This document shows positions 22,601 through 29,499 of a DNA stretch of 64,000 nucleotides, one piece after another. Numbering within the stretch: the stretch's first letter is position 1; each line of letters begins with the position of its first letter. The translations under genes were made by a program, and so were the position numbers. The stretch is from Schistosoma haematobium (taxonomy: Eukaryota; Platyhelminthes; Trematoda; Strigeidida; Schistosomatidae): assembly GCF_000699445.3 (NCBI RefSeq), contig NC_067202.1, positions 16,959,644-17,023,643 of the forward strand. The letters are read 5' to 3'. The notes beneath the pieces are model-generated. The model was not told where the DNA came from. It worked only from the letters and a program-made list of their open reading frames with translations, and ran no database searches.

Positions 22601-23069
22601 TTTTTCAACTGCCCTAGATAGATCCTCTATATCTACCAACCTGGTTAAAATCATCAACGTACATTCGCTTCTCATCCTCTCAATTTCGCTAAACAACGTC
22701 TATGGTGCGAGAAGACACTGATCAGTAGGTCTCCCCTAGCAGAGCGGTTGTATACACGTGGACATATAAAAGAGCATTTCAAGAAGGAGAGCTGACTTTC
22801 CTCACCTTCGACCATACCGTAGCATACCTCACATTGTGTGTGTGTTTGCATAAATTCCGATTTGATTTAAATCTCTCATTATTATCATTTGTTTGTTTGT
22901 TTTCTATGTATGTATCTTATCTTTTTTTTTCTCCTTTTAGGATCCTCGTACTTGTATACCACCGGCATATAATCCAAAATATAAAAGTATACTTGAAATA
23001 ATGTTTAATCCATGGATTATAAAAACTAATTTCAGGGCTGATCTACCAAAAAATTATATTTGGAAGTAA
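4130..23069 (+). CDS. NDUFA10: NDUFA10: complex I accessory subunit, deoxynucleoside-kinase-like (7 exons)
   Basis: Accessory subunit of mitochondrial NADH:ubiquinone oxidoreductase, on the matrix side, with a deoxynucleoside-kinase fold. Exons by splice sites and frame: 4130-4646, 4681-4767, 4802-4923, 16644-16802, 17739-17860, 21147-21267, 22941-23069; 1257 coding bases, about 418 residues (vertebrate proteins are about 355). The first 40 residues are rich in K/R and lack acidic clusters ([11 protein letters not shown]), fitting a matrix presequence. A P-loop, GNIASGKS, lies at residues 74-81, a DRS motif at 179-181, then EAM, then [11 protein letters not shown]. The protein ends IWK. ATG 4130 is chosen because the in-frame GTG at 4112 is not a likely start and a TAG lies at 4088-4090. 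Introns 1 and 2 are 34 bases; introns 3-6 are 0.9-11.7 kb and carry transposons. An untranslated upstream exon cannot be excluded. Confidence 0.93.
4681..4767 (+). CDS. NDUFA10: NDUFA10 exon 2
   Basis: Encodes [16 protein letters not shown] and [13 protein letters not shown]. It is flanked by two 34-base introns (4647-4680 and 4768-4801), both GT..AG. The DRS motif corresponds to the ERS/DRS motif of the deoxynucleoside kinase family. Confidence 0.9.
4802..4923 (+). CDS. NDUFA10: NDUFA10 exon 3
   Basis: Encodes [20 protein letters not shown], the strand that carries 'PHLVIYI' in the family. It ends in phase 0 at a GTAAGT donor. The next exon is 11.7 kb away. Confidence 0.9.
5357..5735 (-). 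mobile_element. SR2-like RTE relic, C-terminal fragment
   Basis: The minus strand reads continuously apart from three in-frame stops. It matches the C-terminal part of the RTE element at 10625-14570: [47 protein letters not shown] and [13 protein letters not shown]. It is an old, 5'-truncated copy in NDUFA10 intron 3. Confidence 0.85.
5740..6545. other. Intronic sequence, nothing recognised
   Basis: No coding motif seen. The last few dozen bases may belong to the old SR2-type 3' UTR into which the next element inserted. Confidence 0.5.
6546..6558 (+). repeat. Target-site duplication, left (RTE element 1)
   Basis: GCCTGATCTTTCC here is repeated exactly at 9854-9866 and flanks the element between them. 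Confidence 0.85.
6717..7092 (+). repeat. 376-base block identical to 10784-11159
   Basis: Spans the 3' half of the leader and the start of the open frame. It is identical base for base to the same region of element 2 (offset 4067), while sequence on both sides is clearly diverged. Confidence 0.9.
6895..9843 (+). CDS. Endonuclease-reverse transcriptase polyprotein of RTE element 1 (C-terminus lost)
   Basis: Open frame of about 982 codons with no internal stop. The frame begins at a TTG, so the true start is uncertain. An APE-type endonuclease runs from about residue 125: [37 protein letters not shown] and SDHAL. The RT follows: [55 protein letters not shown] and the catalytic [11 protein letters not shown]. 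The product would nick the target and copy its own RNA. The frame stops soon after GSETW, where the deletion joins the tail. The usual C-terminal region, intact in element 2 up to [10 protein letters not shown], is absent, so the enzyme is probably not functional. Confidence 0.88.
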   Translation: MKNGANTSETSHEKAVHDRPQAVVPWALRSRSQVTESASNPISFSGTSRRTLPRCGQPGSDNRPHTSNSTQDHCIHNRPSSSIPIIPPTSTFNPKLPPSASSSSVTIANDSSTQNSVPGLLKPRSKLHIGAFNVRTLCQIGQQASLAKTLESLSIDVCCVSETRIQDSSVVIHLTSPRQNGEPTRYILRVSGDPMASSRGLAGVGIALSMRAEQALLEWIPVNSRLCAVRLNGSVRTRKDRDTRRCLFVVSAYAPTDCSSENVKDEFYRKLSELLQKAKLSDIVLVRGDFNAQIGSLNQTERHLGGYFSIPTQRTDNGDRLLQLCSDNRLFLANTNFKHKERHRLTWRPPAPNQRWTQIDHIAISHRWRGSVQDCRSFWSTCLDSDHALIRARICLRLTGRKKATVKRPIRTELSSEETKSRFQEQLRSRLGSSEDEADPDVAWNEIQAAVEAAVTSISDLNHRVSKNQWISSKSITLMDSRKLVPSGSEHDEERKQIRSRLRKSLRNDREQWWATKAKEMEKAATIGNTRQLYRLIKETGINKSSVSEIISEKDDTLICSQSRRLERWAEHFKEQFSWPSATLQLPSIPRQCEWNIEVGPPTLAEVQKAIVNLKRGRAAGPDGLAPEVFKDGGPILAIRLTNILAKIWELDVIPSNWSQSLIVPIYKKGSKSSCDNHRGISLTNIISKILASIIIRRLTKTRELQARENQAGFRPGRGCIDHIFTIRQILEHRHTYQRPTMVVFLDLKAAFDSVDREILWQCLSLKGVPQKYINLVKALYSNTTSRVRAYGELSSTFATSSGVRQGCPLSPFLFNFIIDLLMEITFSSTEFSGIDLLPGGPLIDLEYADDIVLFGEDADKMQSLLVALSNNARMFGMRFSPSKCKLLLQDWSALTPELRIGSEVVERVDNFTYLGSLISPNGLVSDEISARIRKARLAFANLRHLWRRRDIRLSIKGRVYCAAVHSVLIYGSETWSYFVAD
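9854..9866 (+). repeat. Target-site duplication, right (RTE element 1)
   Basis: Exact copy of 6546-6558, directly after the (CTGA)n tail. Confidence 0.85.
9867..9990 (+). mobile_element. Older SR2-like 3' UTR fragment
   Basis: Contains the GTGTGGCAACT block and ends in ctgactga, as does the 3' UTR of element 2 near 14510-14570. It seems to be the remainder of an older copy that element 1 inserted into. Confidence 0.65.
9991..10429. other. Intronic sequence, nothing recognised
   Basis: AT-rich, with no motif that I can support. Confidence 0.5.
10430..10502 (+). repeat. (AAAT)-tailed retroposon, 3' end only
   Basis: Contains tgtggcacatacatg, the 'ttgtaccaatgtatgtg' block and an aaata end, matching the 3' end of the copy at 18680-19222. 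Confidence 0.6.
10613..10624 (+). repeat. Target-site duplication, left (RTE element 2)
   Basis: GTGTGTTGATGT is repeated exactly at 14571-14582 and flanks a full-length element. Confidence 0.88.
10784..11159 (+). repeat. 376-base block identical to 6717-7092
   Basis: Perfect match to element 1. Flanking positions differ at once on both sides. Confidence 0.9.
10962..14339 (+). pseudogene. Endonuclease-reverse transcriptase of RTE element 2, one in-frame stop
   Basis: One frame of 1126 codons with a single TGA at 12729-12731. 12870-14339 is in the same frame, so this is a nonsense change and not a frameshift. The N-terminal part has endonuclease motifs ([29 protein letters not shown]). The C-terminal part has RT motifs ([55 protein letters not shown]) and the terminal block with [20 protein letters not shown]. 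The start is uncertain because the frame opens at TTG. Compared with element 1, the shared regions are clearly diverged except for the identical 376-base block. Confidence 0.9.
14571..14582 (+). repeat. Target-site duplication, right (RTE element 2)
   Basis: Matches 10613-10624 exactly, directly after the (CTGA)n tail. Confidence 0.88.
14803..15080 (-). repeat. (AAAT)-tailed retroposon copy, 3' part
   Basis: Starts with a ttaa/attt simple repeat (its A-rich tail in minus orientation), then the 'ttggtacaaaggggcacc' block and the cttgatttgtgtg block shared with 18680-19222. The 5' half is missing. Confidence 0.7.
15340..15640 (+). mobile_element. Ancient SR2-like C-terminal fragment
   Basis: Degraded match to element 2 around 13990-14260. 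The order 'aatcaattggtgaagttgtgaa', then a 'ctgaggtggctgag' block, then 'ttggatggagtaggaata' is preserved, but no frame remains open. Confidence 0.6.
15780..16112 (+). mobile_element. Ancient SR2-like 3' UTR fragment
   Basis: Pyrimidine-rich 3' UTR-like stretch with a 'ctaatgtggtataaag' block, ending in ttactgactga, as in the terminus of element 2. Confidence 0.5.
16115..16640. other. Intronic sequence, nothing recognised
   Basis: Apart from a possible scrap of SR2 3' UTR near 16480-16540 ('tagcaacttgaacc'), no feature is seen. Confidence 0.4.
16644..16802 (+). CDS. NDUFA10: NDUFA10 exon 4
   Basis: 53 codons in phase 0 between a tttag acceptor and a GTAAGT donor. Encodes [20 protein letters not shown] and, near the end, [11 protein letters not shown]. 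It continues the frame from exon 3. Confidence 0.9.
17085..17640 (-). mobile_element. Second RTE-type element, 3' fragment
   Basis: The minus strand encodes the C-terminal region of a different RTE-like polyprotein: [49 protein letters not shown]. The frame is lost part way. Its 3' end, on the left, abuts a tacttacg run, in line with an (AAGT)-type tail. It lies in NDUFA10 intron 4. Confidence 0.8.
17739..17860 (+). CDS. NDUFA10: NDUFA10 exon 5
   Basis: Encodes [19 protein letters not shown] followed by [20 protein letters not shown]. It ends in phase 2 at GTAAGT. The hydrophobic/basic helix fits the C-terminal helical region of the family. Confidence 0.88.
18163..18262 (-). repeat. Sm-alpha-like SINE fragment, minus orientation
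   Basis: In minus orientation it begins at a tRNA-type B box (gttcgagtcc), followed by a hammerhead region and ccactgctagcc. It faces the plus-oriented copy that follows. Confidence 0.7.
18172..18230 (-). ncRNA. Hammerhead ribozyme in Sm-alpha-like SINE, nearly intact
   Basis: Minus strand: CTGACGAG, stem II TCC/GGA, CGAAG, and cleavage triplet GTC followed by CTC, which pairs with GAG before the core. Only the A after GAA (position 15.1) is changed, to G. Self-cleavage is inferred and may be weak. Confidence 0.65.
18283..18570 (+). repeat. Sm-alpha-like tRNA-derived SINE
   Basis: Has a pol III A box (tagctaagtgg) and a B box (ggttcgagtct), then a hammerhead-like segment and ccactatccat. 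A block follows that is also found, reverse-complemented, in the copies at 55490 and 55985. Confidence 0.75.
18366..18425 (+). ncRNA. Degenerate hammerhead ribozyme
   Basis: CCAG then CTGATAAG, tccc, CGAAAC, GCGCGTC. The G8 of the core is A and stem II has a mismatch, so it is probably inactive. Confidence 0.6.
18680..19222 (+). repeat. (AAAT)-tailed non-coding retroposon, fullest copy in the window
   Basis: About 540 bases. It starts near ccccaaatgccctggtacgg and ends in 'accaatatgtatgtgctaaa' plus an (aaat)n tail. At least seven more partial copies lie in the window in both orientations. No endonuclease or RT motif was seen. The family is not identified. Confidence 0.75.
19225..19785. other. 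Intronic sequence, nothing recognised
   Basis: AT-rich DNA of NDUFA10 intron 5 without motifs that I can name. Confidence 0.5.
19795..19920 (-). repeat. Sm-alpha-like SINE fragment with decayed hammerhead
   Basis: Minus strand: ttgacgagtcc, taaat, aggatgaaacacgcgtc, then ccactactagccactatcc. The C3 of the core and the C before GAAA are both T. Confidence 0.65.
20031..20928 (+). mobile_element. Penelope-like element fragment between inverted arms
   Basis: Inverted arms of about 190-220 bases (20031-20221 and 20711-20928) enclose a coding fragment with a GIY-YIG-like endonuclease. Penelope-like elements are known to have LTR-like ends that may be inverted. A further copy of the arm sequence lies at 26715-26890. 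Confidence 0.75.
20300..20731 (+). pseudogene. Penelope-like linker and GIY-YIG endonuclease fragment
   Basis: The plus frame has the linker block [17 protein letters not shown], then [32 protein letters not shown] and the GIY-YIG region: [17 protein letters not shown], then [17 protein letters not shown] is IIY here and the YIG glycine is E, so activity is doubtful. The RT domain is missing. The frame extends upstream into the left arm, but that part is not expected to be coding. Confidence 0.75.
21147..21267 (+). CDS. NDUFA10: NDUFA10 exon 6
   Basis: Acceptor ttttcaag after a long pyrimidine tract. The first base completes a GAT codon with exon 5. Encodes [18 protein letters not shown] and later ELQGAAIHM. 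The donor is GTTAGT. Confidence 0.88.
21440..21672 (+). repeat. Second tRNA-derived hammerhead SINE family, copy 1
   Basis: tRNA-like head with the B box gggttcgag, then the hammerhead, then the common tail ccagtgcttccagg, a gtctagtttcaat block and a ccacaaaaccc end. The A-box part is shortened (ggctcagtggtctagtagg). Confidence 0.8.
21527..21572 (+). ncRNA. Hammerhead ribozyme, intact core
   Basis: Core CTGAGGAG (CUGANGA), stem II TCC/GGA closed by G-C, CGAAAC, stem III CGG/CCG and cleavage triplet GTC. Stem I gtattg pairs with cagtgc through wobble pairs. The short stem III, as in schistosome hammerheads, would favour action as a dimer. Confidence 0.75.
21700..22365. other. Intronic sequence, little recognised
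   Basis: The end (22320-22360) resembles the tail of the repeat at 54125-54320. Nothing else seen. Confidence 0.4.
22368..22850 (-). repeat. (AAAT)-tailed retroposon copy
   Basis: In minus orientation matches 18680-19222 over most of its length: gaacacataaacgttggcac at the tail side, a ccaccaacc block and, at the 5' side, the 'tgagg..ctgactttcc' stretch. Confidence 0.75.
22941..23069 (+). CDS. NDUFA10: NDUFA10 exon 7 (terminal)
   Basis: 42 codons and a TAA at 23067-23069, after a ctccttttag acceptor. Encodes [15 protein letters not shown] and ends PKNYIWK, like the WIWLK terminus of vertebrate NDUFA10. Confidence 0.9.
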   Translation, partial: DPRTCIPPAYNPKYKSILEIMFNPWIIKTNFRADLPKNYIWK

Positions 23070-23201
23070 ATATATTATTGTGTTTTATTCTTTATAATAT
23101 ACAAAACAACATTTACCATATTGAATTGAATAGTGAATAATCTGTTTATTCCACTGATTCTGGTGATTGAATTAACTTCGATTCATTCATTGAAACAATT
23201 T

Positions 23202-23203
<2 letters not shown>

Positions 23204-23268
<65 letters not shown>
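23204..23268. repeat. (TA)n dinucleotide repeat
   Basis: Uninterrupted TA run 130 bases after the NDUFA10 stop. Confidence 0.95.
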
Positions 23269-23271
<3 letters not shown>

Positions 23272-23639
23272 TAGGTAGTATGTATACATCATCTATATCG
23301 TGTTGCCTGTTTAAACACTTTCGATTGAATGGATTTTCATCTTTTGTATGTGTTGTATAGAAATATGAAATGTTTAGAATAGAAATTGTTATAATACTCA
23401 GTTTTTACTTCGTCTAATGTTATAATGGTTGGGTTGCCATGTTTACACGTATGAGACGTTAATTTACCTTTTAGATGAATATCTACACTAAATTTTCATC
23501 CCACCCAGTGTCTGTTATTCTACAGGACTTCAACACAATTCAGATGATCAAGAACACCGTGATTAGCCTGACCACAATGTAAATCTATTTCCACACCAAA
23601 AACTCGACACAATCCAACAGTAATGAACAATCAATAATG

Positions 23640-23930
23640 AGTGAATGTGTCGCTCAATTTCGTGGATTAGTTAAAGTTAGACATTAACACCATTGGATGC
23701 CGGCTCAATGGTCTAGTGGTTAAGTGCTCGCGCACGAAACCAGTAGGTCCTGGGTTTGGACCTCGCAGGGGACGAGGTCGTGGATGTGCGCTGCTGAGGA
23801 GTCCCACAATAGGACGAAACGGCCGTCCAGTGCTTCCAGGTTTTCCATGGTGATCTAGCTTCAATTGGTTCATGATCTTAACCATTGAAACTACTACAAT
23901 CTCCACAAAACCCATCTGATATTAATGAGT
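23640..23930 (+). repeat. Hammerhead SINE family 2, best copy
   Basis: Perfect A box tggtctagtgg, a B-box-like gggtttggacctc, then the hammerhead, ccagtgcttccagg and a ccacaaaaccc end. The leading block (ttcgtggattagttaaagtt) is shared with the copies at 24437 and 58166. Confidence 0.82.
23788..23833 (+). ncRNA. Hammerhead ribozyme, intact core and stem I
   Basis: Stem I gcgctg/cagtgc pairs fully (one G-U). Core CTGAGGAG, stem II TCC/GGA, CGAAAC, stem III CGG/CCG. Cleavage is predicted after C23827 (GTC). Confidence 0.8.
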
Positions 23931-24034
23931 CCTAATAATAATGATAGAGGAATATATAGCTCATCCGACACCTGTCAGACTATCTACATATCCGTCTAAG
24001 CGGACAACCAATTATTATCTACGCCCACACATAA

Positions 24035-24037
<3 letters not shown>

Positions 24038-24073
<36 letters not shown>
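24038..24073. repeat. (TA)n dinucleotide repeat
   Basis: TA run of about 35 bases. Confidence 0.95.
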
Positions 24074-24077
<4 letters not shown>

Positions 24078-24372
24078 TATATTTGTGTTTATATGTTACC
24101 GTAGATTCTAAAAAAACTTAATTTATGCATAATTTTCAATTGATCAGAGGATTTCCAAACCCTTACCCCATTCCCAACAACACCACTCAAAAGAGTGTGT
24201 GTGTATGGTAGAGTACAAATGTATAAACTCTTTTCGAAATTTATTGGATGGTAATCTCTTGACATAAGGTATTTGAAAGTTGATACTGATACTAACTCAT
24301 TATATATGCAAATCTGGTTACTCGAAATAAAAGATGAAGAGTGAGAAAGGAAGTTTATTTGGCTAAATGACA

Positions 24373-24373
<1 letters not shown>

Positions 24374-24436
<63 letters not shown>
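24374..24436. repeat. (TA)n dinucleotide repeat
   Basis: TA run directly before a SINE copy. Confidence 0.95.
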
Positions 24437-24437
<1 letters not shown>

Positions 24438-24730
24438 CCGTGTCGGGTAGAAACAGGTGTCTAGCTCATTACAATGGAAAATGGTCGCGCAACTTCGTGG
24501 ATTGGTTGAGGTTGGACATTAACACCATTGCATGCCGGCTCAGTGGTTCAGTAGGTTAAGCGTTCGCGTGCAAGACTGAAGGCCCTGGGTTTGAATCTTG
24601 GGAGTAGGGTCGTGGATGCGCACTATTAAGGAGTCTCACAACAGGACGAGACGGCCATCCAGTGCTTCCAGGTTGTCAATGGTGGTCTAACATTGATCCA
24701 TTCATGATATCAATCTAAACACATTAGGGA
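24437..24730 (+). repeat. Hammerhead SINE family 2, decayed copy
   Basis: Starts atccgtgtcgggta, like 58166. The A box is tggttcagtagg, the B box is gggtttgaatctt, and the ribozyme core is changed to ctattaaggag and cgagac. Confidence 0.75.
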
Positions 24731-24839
24731 TTGTTTACCTGTTACTTAAGTGTCTGTGTGTATGGAGGTCAGCGCAGTTCTGTGATTTCTAATGGTTCAA
24801 CATTTGGAATTATACAATCTGTACAAAATCCTTATGTAC

Positions 24840-25840
24840 AATAGAAATGTACACGAAAATAGTGTTTCATAGTTTCCCTATTTCCGTGATTTGTATAAAT
24901 GATAAGATGATATTGTTGAGACAGCTTAACCGAAATAAATAGGAACTAATCCTCAACCCTTTAATCTAGTAATCTGATCTGAAGAAGATTGCGAAGAAAC
25001 TTTAGGAAATGCCAGTCAGTGATTAAGGTTGGCTTATACACTAGTTGTTCCTTCAAGATTTTGTAGTACACATGCATTATTGGTATACAAATAGTATTTC
25101 CCGACTTACTTAGATGAGTTCATCCATAAAACGCTAGACGCCCACTTCTCTTTGCTATTGCCTCTCAATGTTACCATTCCATTTTGATGTGACGAATTTT
25201 GTTTATCTGTTTTGGCGGGATAAGTTTTGGAAAAGTCGAACTTTCAGAACTGTCTTCCTACCTGAAGTTATTGTTTTTATGTTTGTTCTCCTGCTTGTAA
25301 TCTTCTCTGTGACATACAATACCTTCATTATACGTTGTATCTTTCGTAATTTGTTAACTTATTACTCAGTTCTTTTTCACTTATGGCATTACTGTAATTT
25401 TCCAATTGCATTGATGTGTGATCACAATTTTGCCCTTTTGTATGAATCATAGTTGAGTTGAATAACTAAAGCTGGCTGCTGACTTTTCTTTAGATTCAAG
25501 GCAAGAGATAGAGAAAGGATTATGCAATGGTGGATAGATGCAAGCTTAGTTTGTTCCAGCTCAAGGTTAACTGTGTCGATCAAAAGTGTAATTAATCAAG
25601 TCTAGAATGCTAGGTTATTAACGGAATAGTTGAAATTCCGATAAGCGACTTTAACACATATCAGCCAGTATTCTCAAGCCACAACAGTATCCTATAAAAA
25701 GGAAATCGTTGTTTTGTAAAAAATGAATCTAGTTTCGAAAGGTAATATGATTTCATAAGACTTCGGTTTGATTTGGTTTCAGTAAATGGGACGAAAGAAA
25801 TCGTGTAATACTATCTCAACCTTCAAATTGTACTGGCAAG
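24840..25840. other. Intergenic sequence, nothing recognised
   Basis: A 94-codon open frame at 25168-25452 (hydrophobic, phenylalanine-rich) has no motif that I recognise and fits chance in AT-rich DNA. Confidence 0.4.
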
Positions 25841-25842
25841 AT

Positions 25843-25965
25843 GGATAGTGGGTAGCGATGGAATTCAGGAGGCAATGCGCACATATGCCAACAAGAGACT
25901 GAGGAATTGTAGTTCTACATAACAGTGGGAAGATTCAAGTAAACAATAATACCAAGTGAATTTGA
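25843..25965 (-). repeat. Sm-alpha-like SINE fragment
   Basis: Carries the agatggatagtgg block and the caataataccaagtga end seen in the copies at 55490-55880. The ribozyme is deleted. Confidence 0.55.
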
Positions 25966-26091
25966 GAGAAGTTAGGTTTATATTTTCGAAATGCATACAG
26001 ATGCCCAAATAATCATAAAATCATCCCAATAATCATGAAATACCTTATTTCAATTTAGGCTTGAAATTTATATCGACCCATAGAGTTTACT

Positions 26092-26465
26092 TATTTATTA
26101 ATTTGAACACATAAACATTGGTACAGGGAGGCACCAAATAGATATGTGCCACATAAATCATTCGATTTGTATGAGAGCTGGGACACTGCCCGAGTACCTA
26201 AATAGAAGGTGGTTTTCTTAGGAAGCCACACTCGGAGCCTTCAACCTAATGGTCTGATCCACAAGGCAGTGAAGTAACGTCCGGAGATGTAGTCCTATGT
26301 TGGCCAGTTTTCAACAATAGGTTCATACGCCATTTGTTTCCTTAGAATCCTGGAGTCCATGTGCTCCATTGGTTTGGAATGAGGGTTTTCCAACTCCTCT
26401 AGGTGGACTCTCCATGTCCACCAACCCAGTTAGAGCGTCGGACATGCGCTTTTCGAGACATCTGA
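26092..26465 (-). repeat. (AAAT)-tailed retroposon copy
   Basis: Minus-orientation match to 18680-19222 from the tail (gaacacataaacattggtac) through 'ggtggactctccatgtccac' to cgacatgcgcttttcg-like sequence. The 5' part is lost. Confidence 0.75.
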
Positions 26466-26474
26466 ATGATGTTC

Positions 26475-26690
26475 ATGCTCTTGAATGTTTATTGCCAGTA
26501 ACTACGATGTCTCTGATTGGGCTCTTTTATAACTTGTACAGTGAAAGATCGTGAACGTTTCATAAACGTATCCGAATAGGTTATGCAACTCATGAACATA
26601 ATGATGTATTAAAACAAACAAAGAAGATAACTTGTAAAAATTTCTAGATGACAGGAACAGTTAGCACAGATATTCAAGCAGGACTTTAGC
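26475..26690. repeat. Unclassified dispersed repeat, copy 1 (pair with 32205)
   Basis: Shares an ordered set of blocks with 32205-32385: attgggctctttt, aacataatgat, gataacttgt and gacaggaacag. Confidence 0.65.
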
Positions 26691-26714
26691 TCTCTGTGCT
26701 GGATGGTTTGTTCA

Positions 26715-26890
26715 TGAAGATTTTATTATTATTCTGAACCGATATCATCAGTACAAACTACCTGAAGTGTATGCTGATGATATCGTTCAGAATAACCACA
26801 AAAGCTCCTCGACTAAACCATTCAGCTCAGAGAACAAAACTCTATCAAAATCATCCACCTGAGCTATAAATCTTCTCCACCATCTTATGC
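26715..26890 (+). repeat. Penelope-like terminal arm copy
   Basis: Matches the arms at 20031-20221 and 20711-20928 (gctgatgatatcgttcagaa), flanked on the left by a partial inverted copy (ctgaaccgatatcatcag). It ends with cttctccaccatct, as at 20960. Confidence 0.65.
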
Positions 26891-26949
26891 TAAATATTGA
26901 TTTCAAATTCTTATATTCATTGAAAACAAAAACTGATTACGATTGATTA

Positions 26950-27120
26950 TTATCAGTATAGAGTTGTGAAGGTTGTTGAACTTTATGGAAATCATGAACC
27001 GATCAATGTGAGATCAGCACTAAAAATCTGTAAGAATCAGATGACTGTTTCGTTCTAGTATAGGACTCGTCGTTAGTGCTCGTCTACTCTGTAACGGGTG
27101 CTTATCTATGACAGTTCATG
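26950..27120 (-). repeat. Hammerhead SINE family 2 fragment, decayed
   Basis: In minus orientation it has a 'gacgagtcctatactagaacgaaac' order with changes in the core, and gatcggttcatgat at its end. Confidence 0.5.
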
Positions 27121-27269
27121 TAAAAATGATGAACAAGAATCATGAGTTTAGAAAGGAAATTGTGTTTGTTTTAGTTTCTATGAATTAGATGACATAATCA
27201 TGTTGATCCTATTGTCTCAAACAACACAGTCAATACCAGAAATTTAGTAATTAAGTAGACGTATTGAAA

Positions 27270-27480
27270 TTGGTTTAATTAAACAGAACTAATGAACATT
27301 TGATGATCAGCGATCAAATTTATATATAATATACTCTTGTGGGCCAGGATAATGTTACATTTGTTTTCAGGAGAACTAGACACTATCTAGTCTTTCACTT
27401 GACAACCCATACAGTGTAGCTCAATCCCGTTTAACAGGAGAGATAGACAACATGCAAGCTTAACCTGAGTAGTACAGTTC
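27270..27480. repeat. Unclassified dispersed repeat (pair with 31240)
   Basis: Blocks aacagaactaatgaacatt, tgatgatcag, a short TA run and a tgacaaccc end are shared in order with 31240-31395. Confidence 0.65.
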
Positions 27481-28605
27481 AATCACAGAGAACAAACCTC
27501 CATCAGAAAAATCTATTTCTATAATAATCAATCCATTTAGATCATTCATTCAATTTTATAATCATCTAAAATCGTTTAGTACATGAATAAATCACTGATT
27601 CATTACTTGTCGACAGATTCATATTAGTCGTAAATCATTCAACCCTCTTTTCATTTCTTTTTTTTGTTTTTTACCGAAACAGTTGAGTTCCCAAATCGAA
27701 CTATACCGGTAAGTATGTCTTAACAACAACCACAACAACAAAAAGAAAAAAAGCAGGAAACTGTGCTAACGGATCAACAATCGAATTCTAATGAATAAAC
27801 CATAGAAGTAAACTCAACTTGGACAATATGTAGAAGAAAGAAAAAAGAAGAAATTGAGAAAAAAGAAAGAATTCTGGAGAAATCATTAAAAAAGAAAACA
27901 AAAAAGCAAAAAACAAAGATCTTTCAACAGAATTAACAATAAAAAGATAATACCGGCTATCAGATATAGAATGCCGCTAATTCACATGCTTTTTTTGTCT
28001 TTCAGGGGATGAAGAAGAATTATTGAATTTGTAAAAGATTTTGCTTTTCTTATTCAAAGTAGTTTATGGGATTTTCACGCTTGAAGTTTTATCCAATAAT
28101 ACGAATACTACTAATAGTAATAGTTATACTACTAATATGGATAATAGTGATATACTACTACTACTAATGAGCTATGTTTGAAGCGATTACGAGTTCACCT
28201 AGTCTGAGAACGGAACAAAGACTCTATGACCAAATATCAATAAGATAGCTATTCTGACGCGTTCAAGTCCCGCTATTTAAAGAGAGAAGTCCATGTTCAA
28301 AATTGAGAATATATTCCGCAAGCAGCCAGAACCACAAGCAATAACAATAGGCACAAATCAAACGTCTATATACAGCATATCGTTGTCCTTGGGAAGCGTT
28401 ACAAAATATCAGACTAAAAAATATAACGAACGAGTAGCGTTTAAGATTCTCTCATGTGGAAAAGATGACATAAAGGTGAAAATGAGAGCTTTTGGCGCGA
28501 AAACAAGCAATTCAAATTTTTAAAATAAAATTACAAAAACAAGATATTTGTCAAGTGAGTTCTGTGGATCTAACAACCCCAGAACAAGAACACAAGTGGC
28601 AACGA
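27481..28605. other. A-rich intergenic sequence; one unrecognised 76-codon frame
   Basis: Includes purine-rich runs (27730-27920) and a tact/taat-rich stretch (28100-28170). The frame 28293-28523 begins with a real ATG and reads MFKIENIFRKQPEPQAIT onward, with no motif that I recognise. It may be chance. Confidence 0.35.
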
Positions 28606-28609
28606 TCTG

Positions 28610-28835
28610 ATATATTTGAGTACAAAATTACAGATCATCTTAGTCAAATCTGAGAACAGTACTTCATTTGCAAAATGTCAATTAATGGTCTCACACTTCA
28701 TTGTACTTTCATTTCCACACCAATCATTTTCTCTTCTCATTGTCTTTCTTTCGATCTTCTTAGCCTTCTGCTGTCAGGTATTTCACTTTCGATTGATAAT
28801 ACATACTACTTATATTTATCGATATCAGTAGAACA
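28610..28835. repeat. Unclassified dispersed repeat (pair with 54125)
   Basis: Shares with 54125-54320 the blocks acttcatttgca, ccttctgctgtcag and tttcactttcgattgat, then actacttatat. Confidence 0.7.
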
Positions 28836-29214
28836 TAATGTGAAACGACTATATATTTTCCTATATATAAGAAATTGAAAATATAAATCCTCATCAATTA
28901 ATTTCCTAACTGGTTTCAAAAGAGTAGACAAGCAGAGAAATTCACTGACATATACAGAGTATCCATTCAAGATTATCGTAACATTATACTGTGATAGATT
29001 GTAACCTGTTATTGATATAAAATGAGTATATCCAGTCAGGATTTATAATAATATGGTTATTATCAATCTAAATTAACCTATTTATAAAATAGGTGACCCT
29101 ATGATCTGAACGGATACTCAAATCTGACTGTGATAATCGTCACGTGCTGGTATTGACTATTGACTAACAAACTAGCAAATGTTCCGTCTTGATCTTGAAG
29201 TAAATTCCTCATGA

Positions 29215-29345
29215 TATACTGATTCATCAGTATAGGGTTGACGAAATTATTAAGTTTTTGATTGAAATCACCAACTGATTGATGTTAGACCACCATTGAA
29301 GACCTGAAGGTACTGGACGGCTGTTTCGTCTTATCCTGTGAGTGG
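29215..29345 (-). repeat. Hammerhead SINE family 2 fragment, decayed
   Basis: In minus orientation shows aagacgaaacagccgtccag and a 'gtggtctaacatcaatcag' tail. The core before stem II is lost. Confidence 0.6.
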
Positions 29346-29499
29346 AATAAAATTCAGGGAACAATTCCAGTGCGTTGAAGCTATATTGTCTTTGATTACA
29401 AAATTTGATGTAGTTCAACTGTGGCTAATTGCACGATCCAAAACAAGCCTTTCATCCACCTGAAAAGTCCGAAATAGAGTGAAACACATACTGGATTTC

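Noticed and set aside
23133..23360. 75-codon frame downstream of NDUFA10
   Set aside because: Mostly the translation of a (TA)n repeat (alternating I and Y).
23696..23775. tRNA gene
   Set aside because: A and B boxes are present, but the sequence is the head of a SINE, does not fold as a proper cloverleaf by eye and recurs many times with the same tail.
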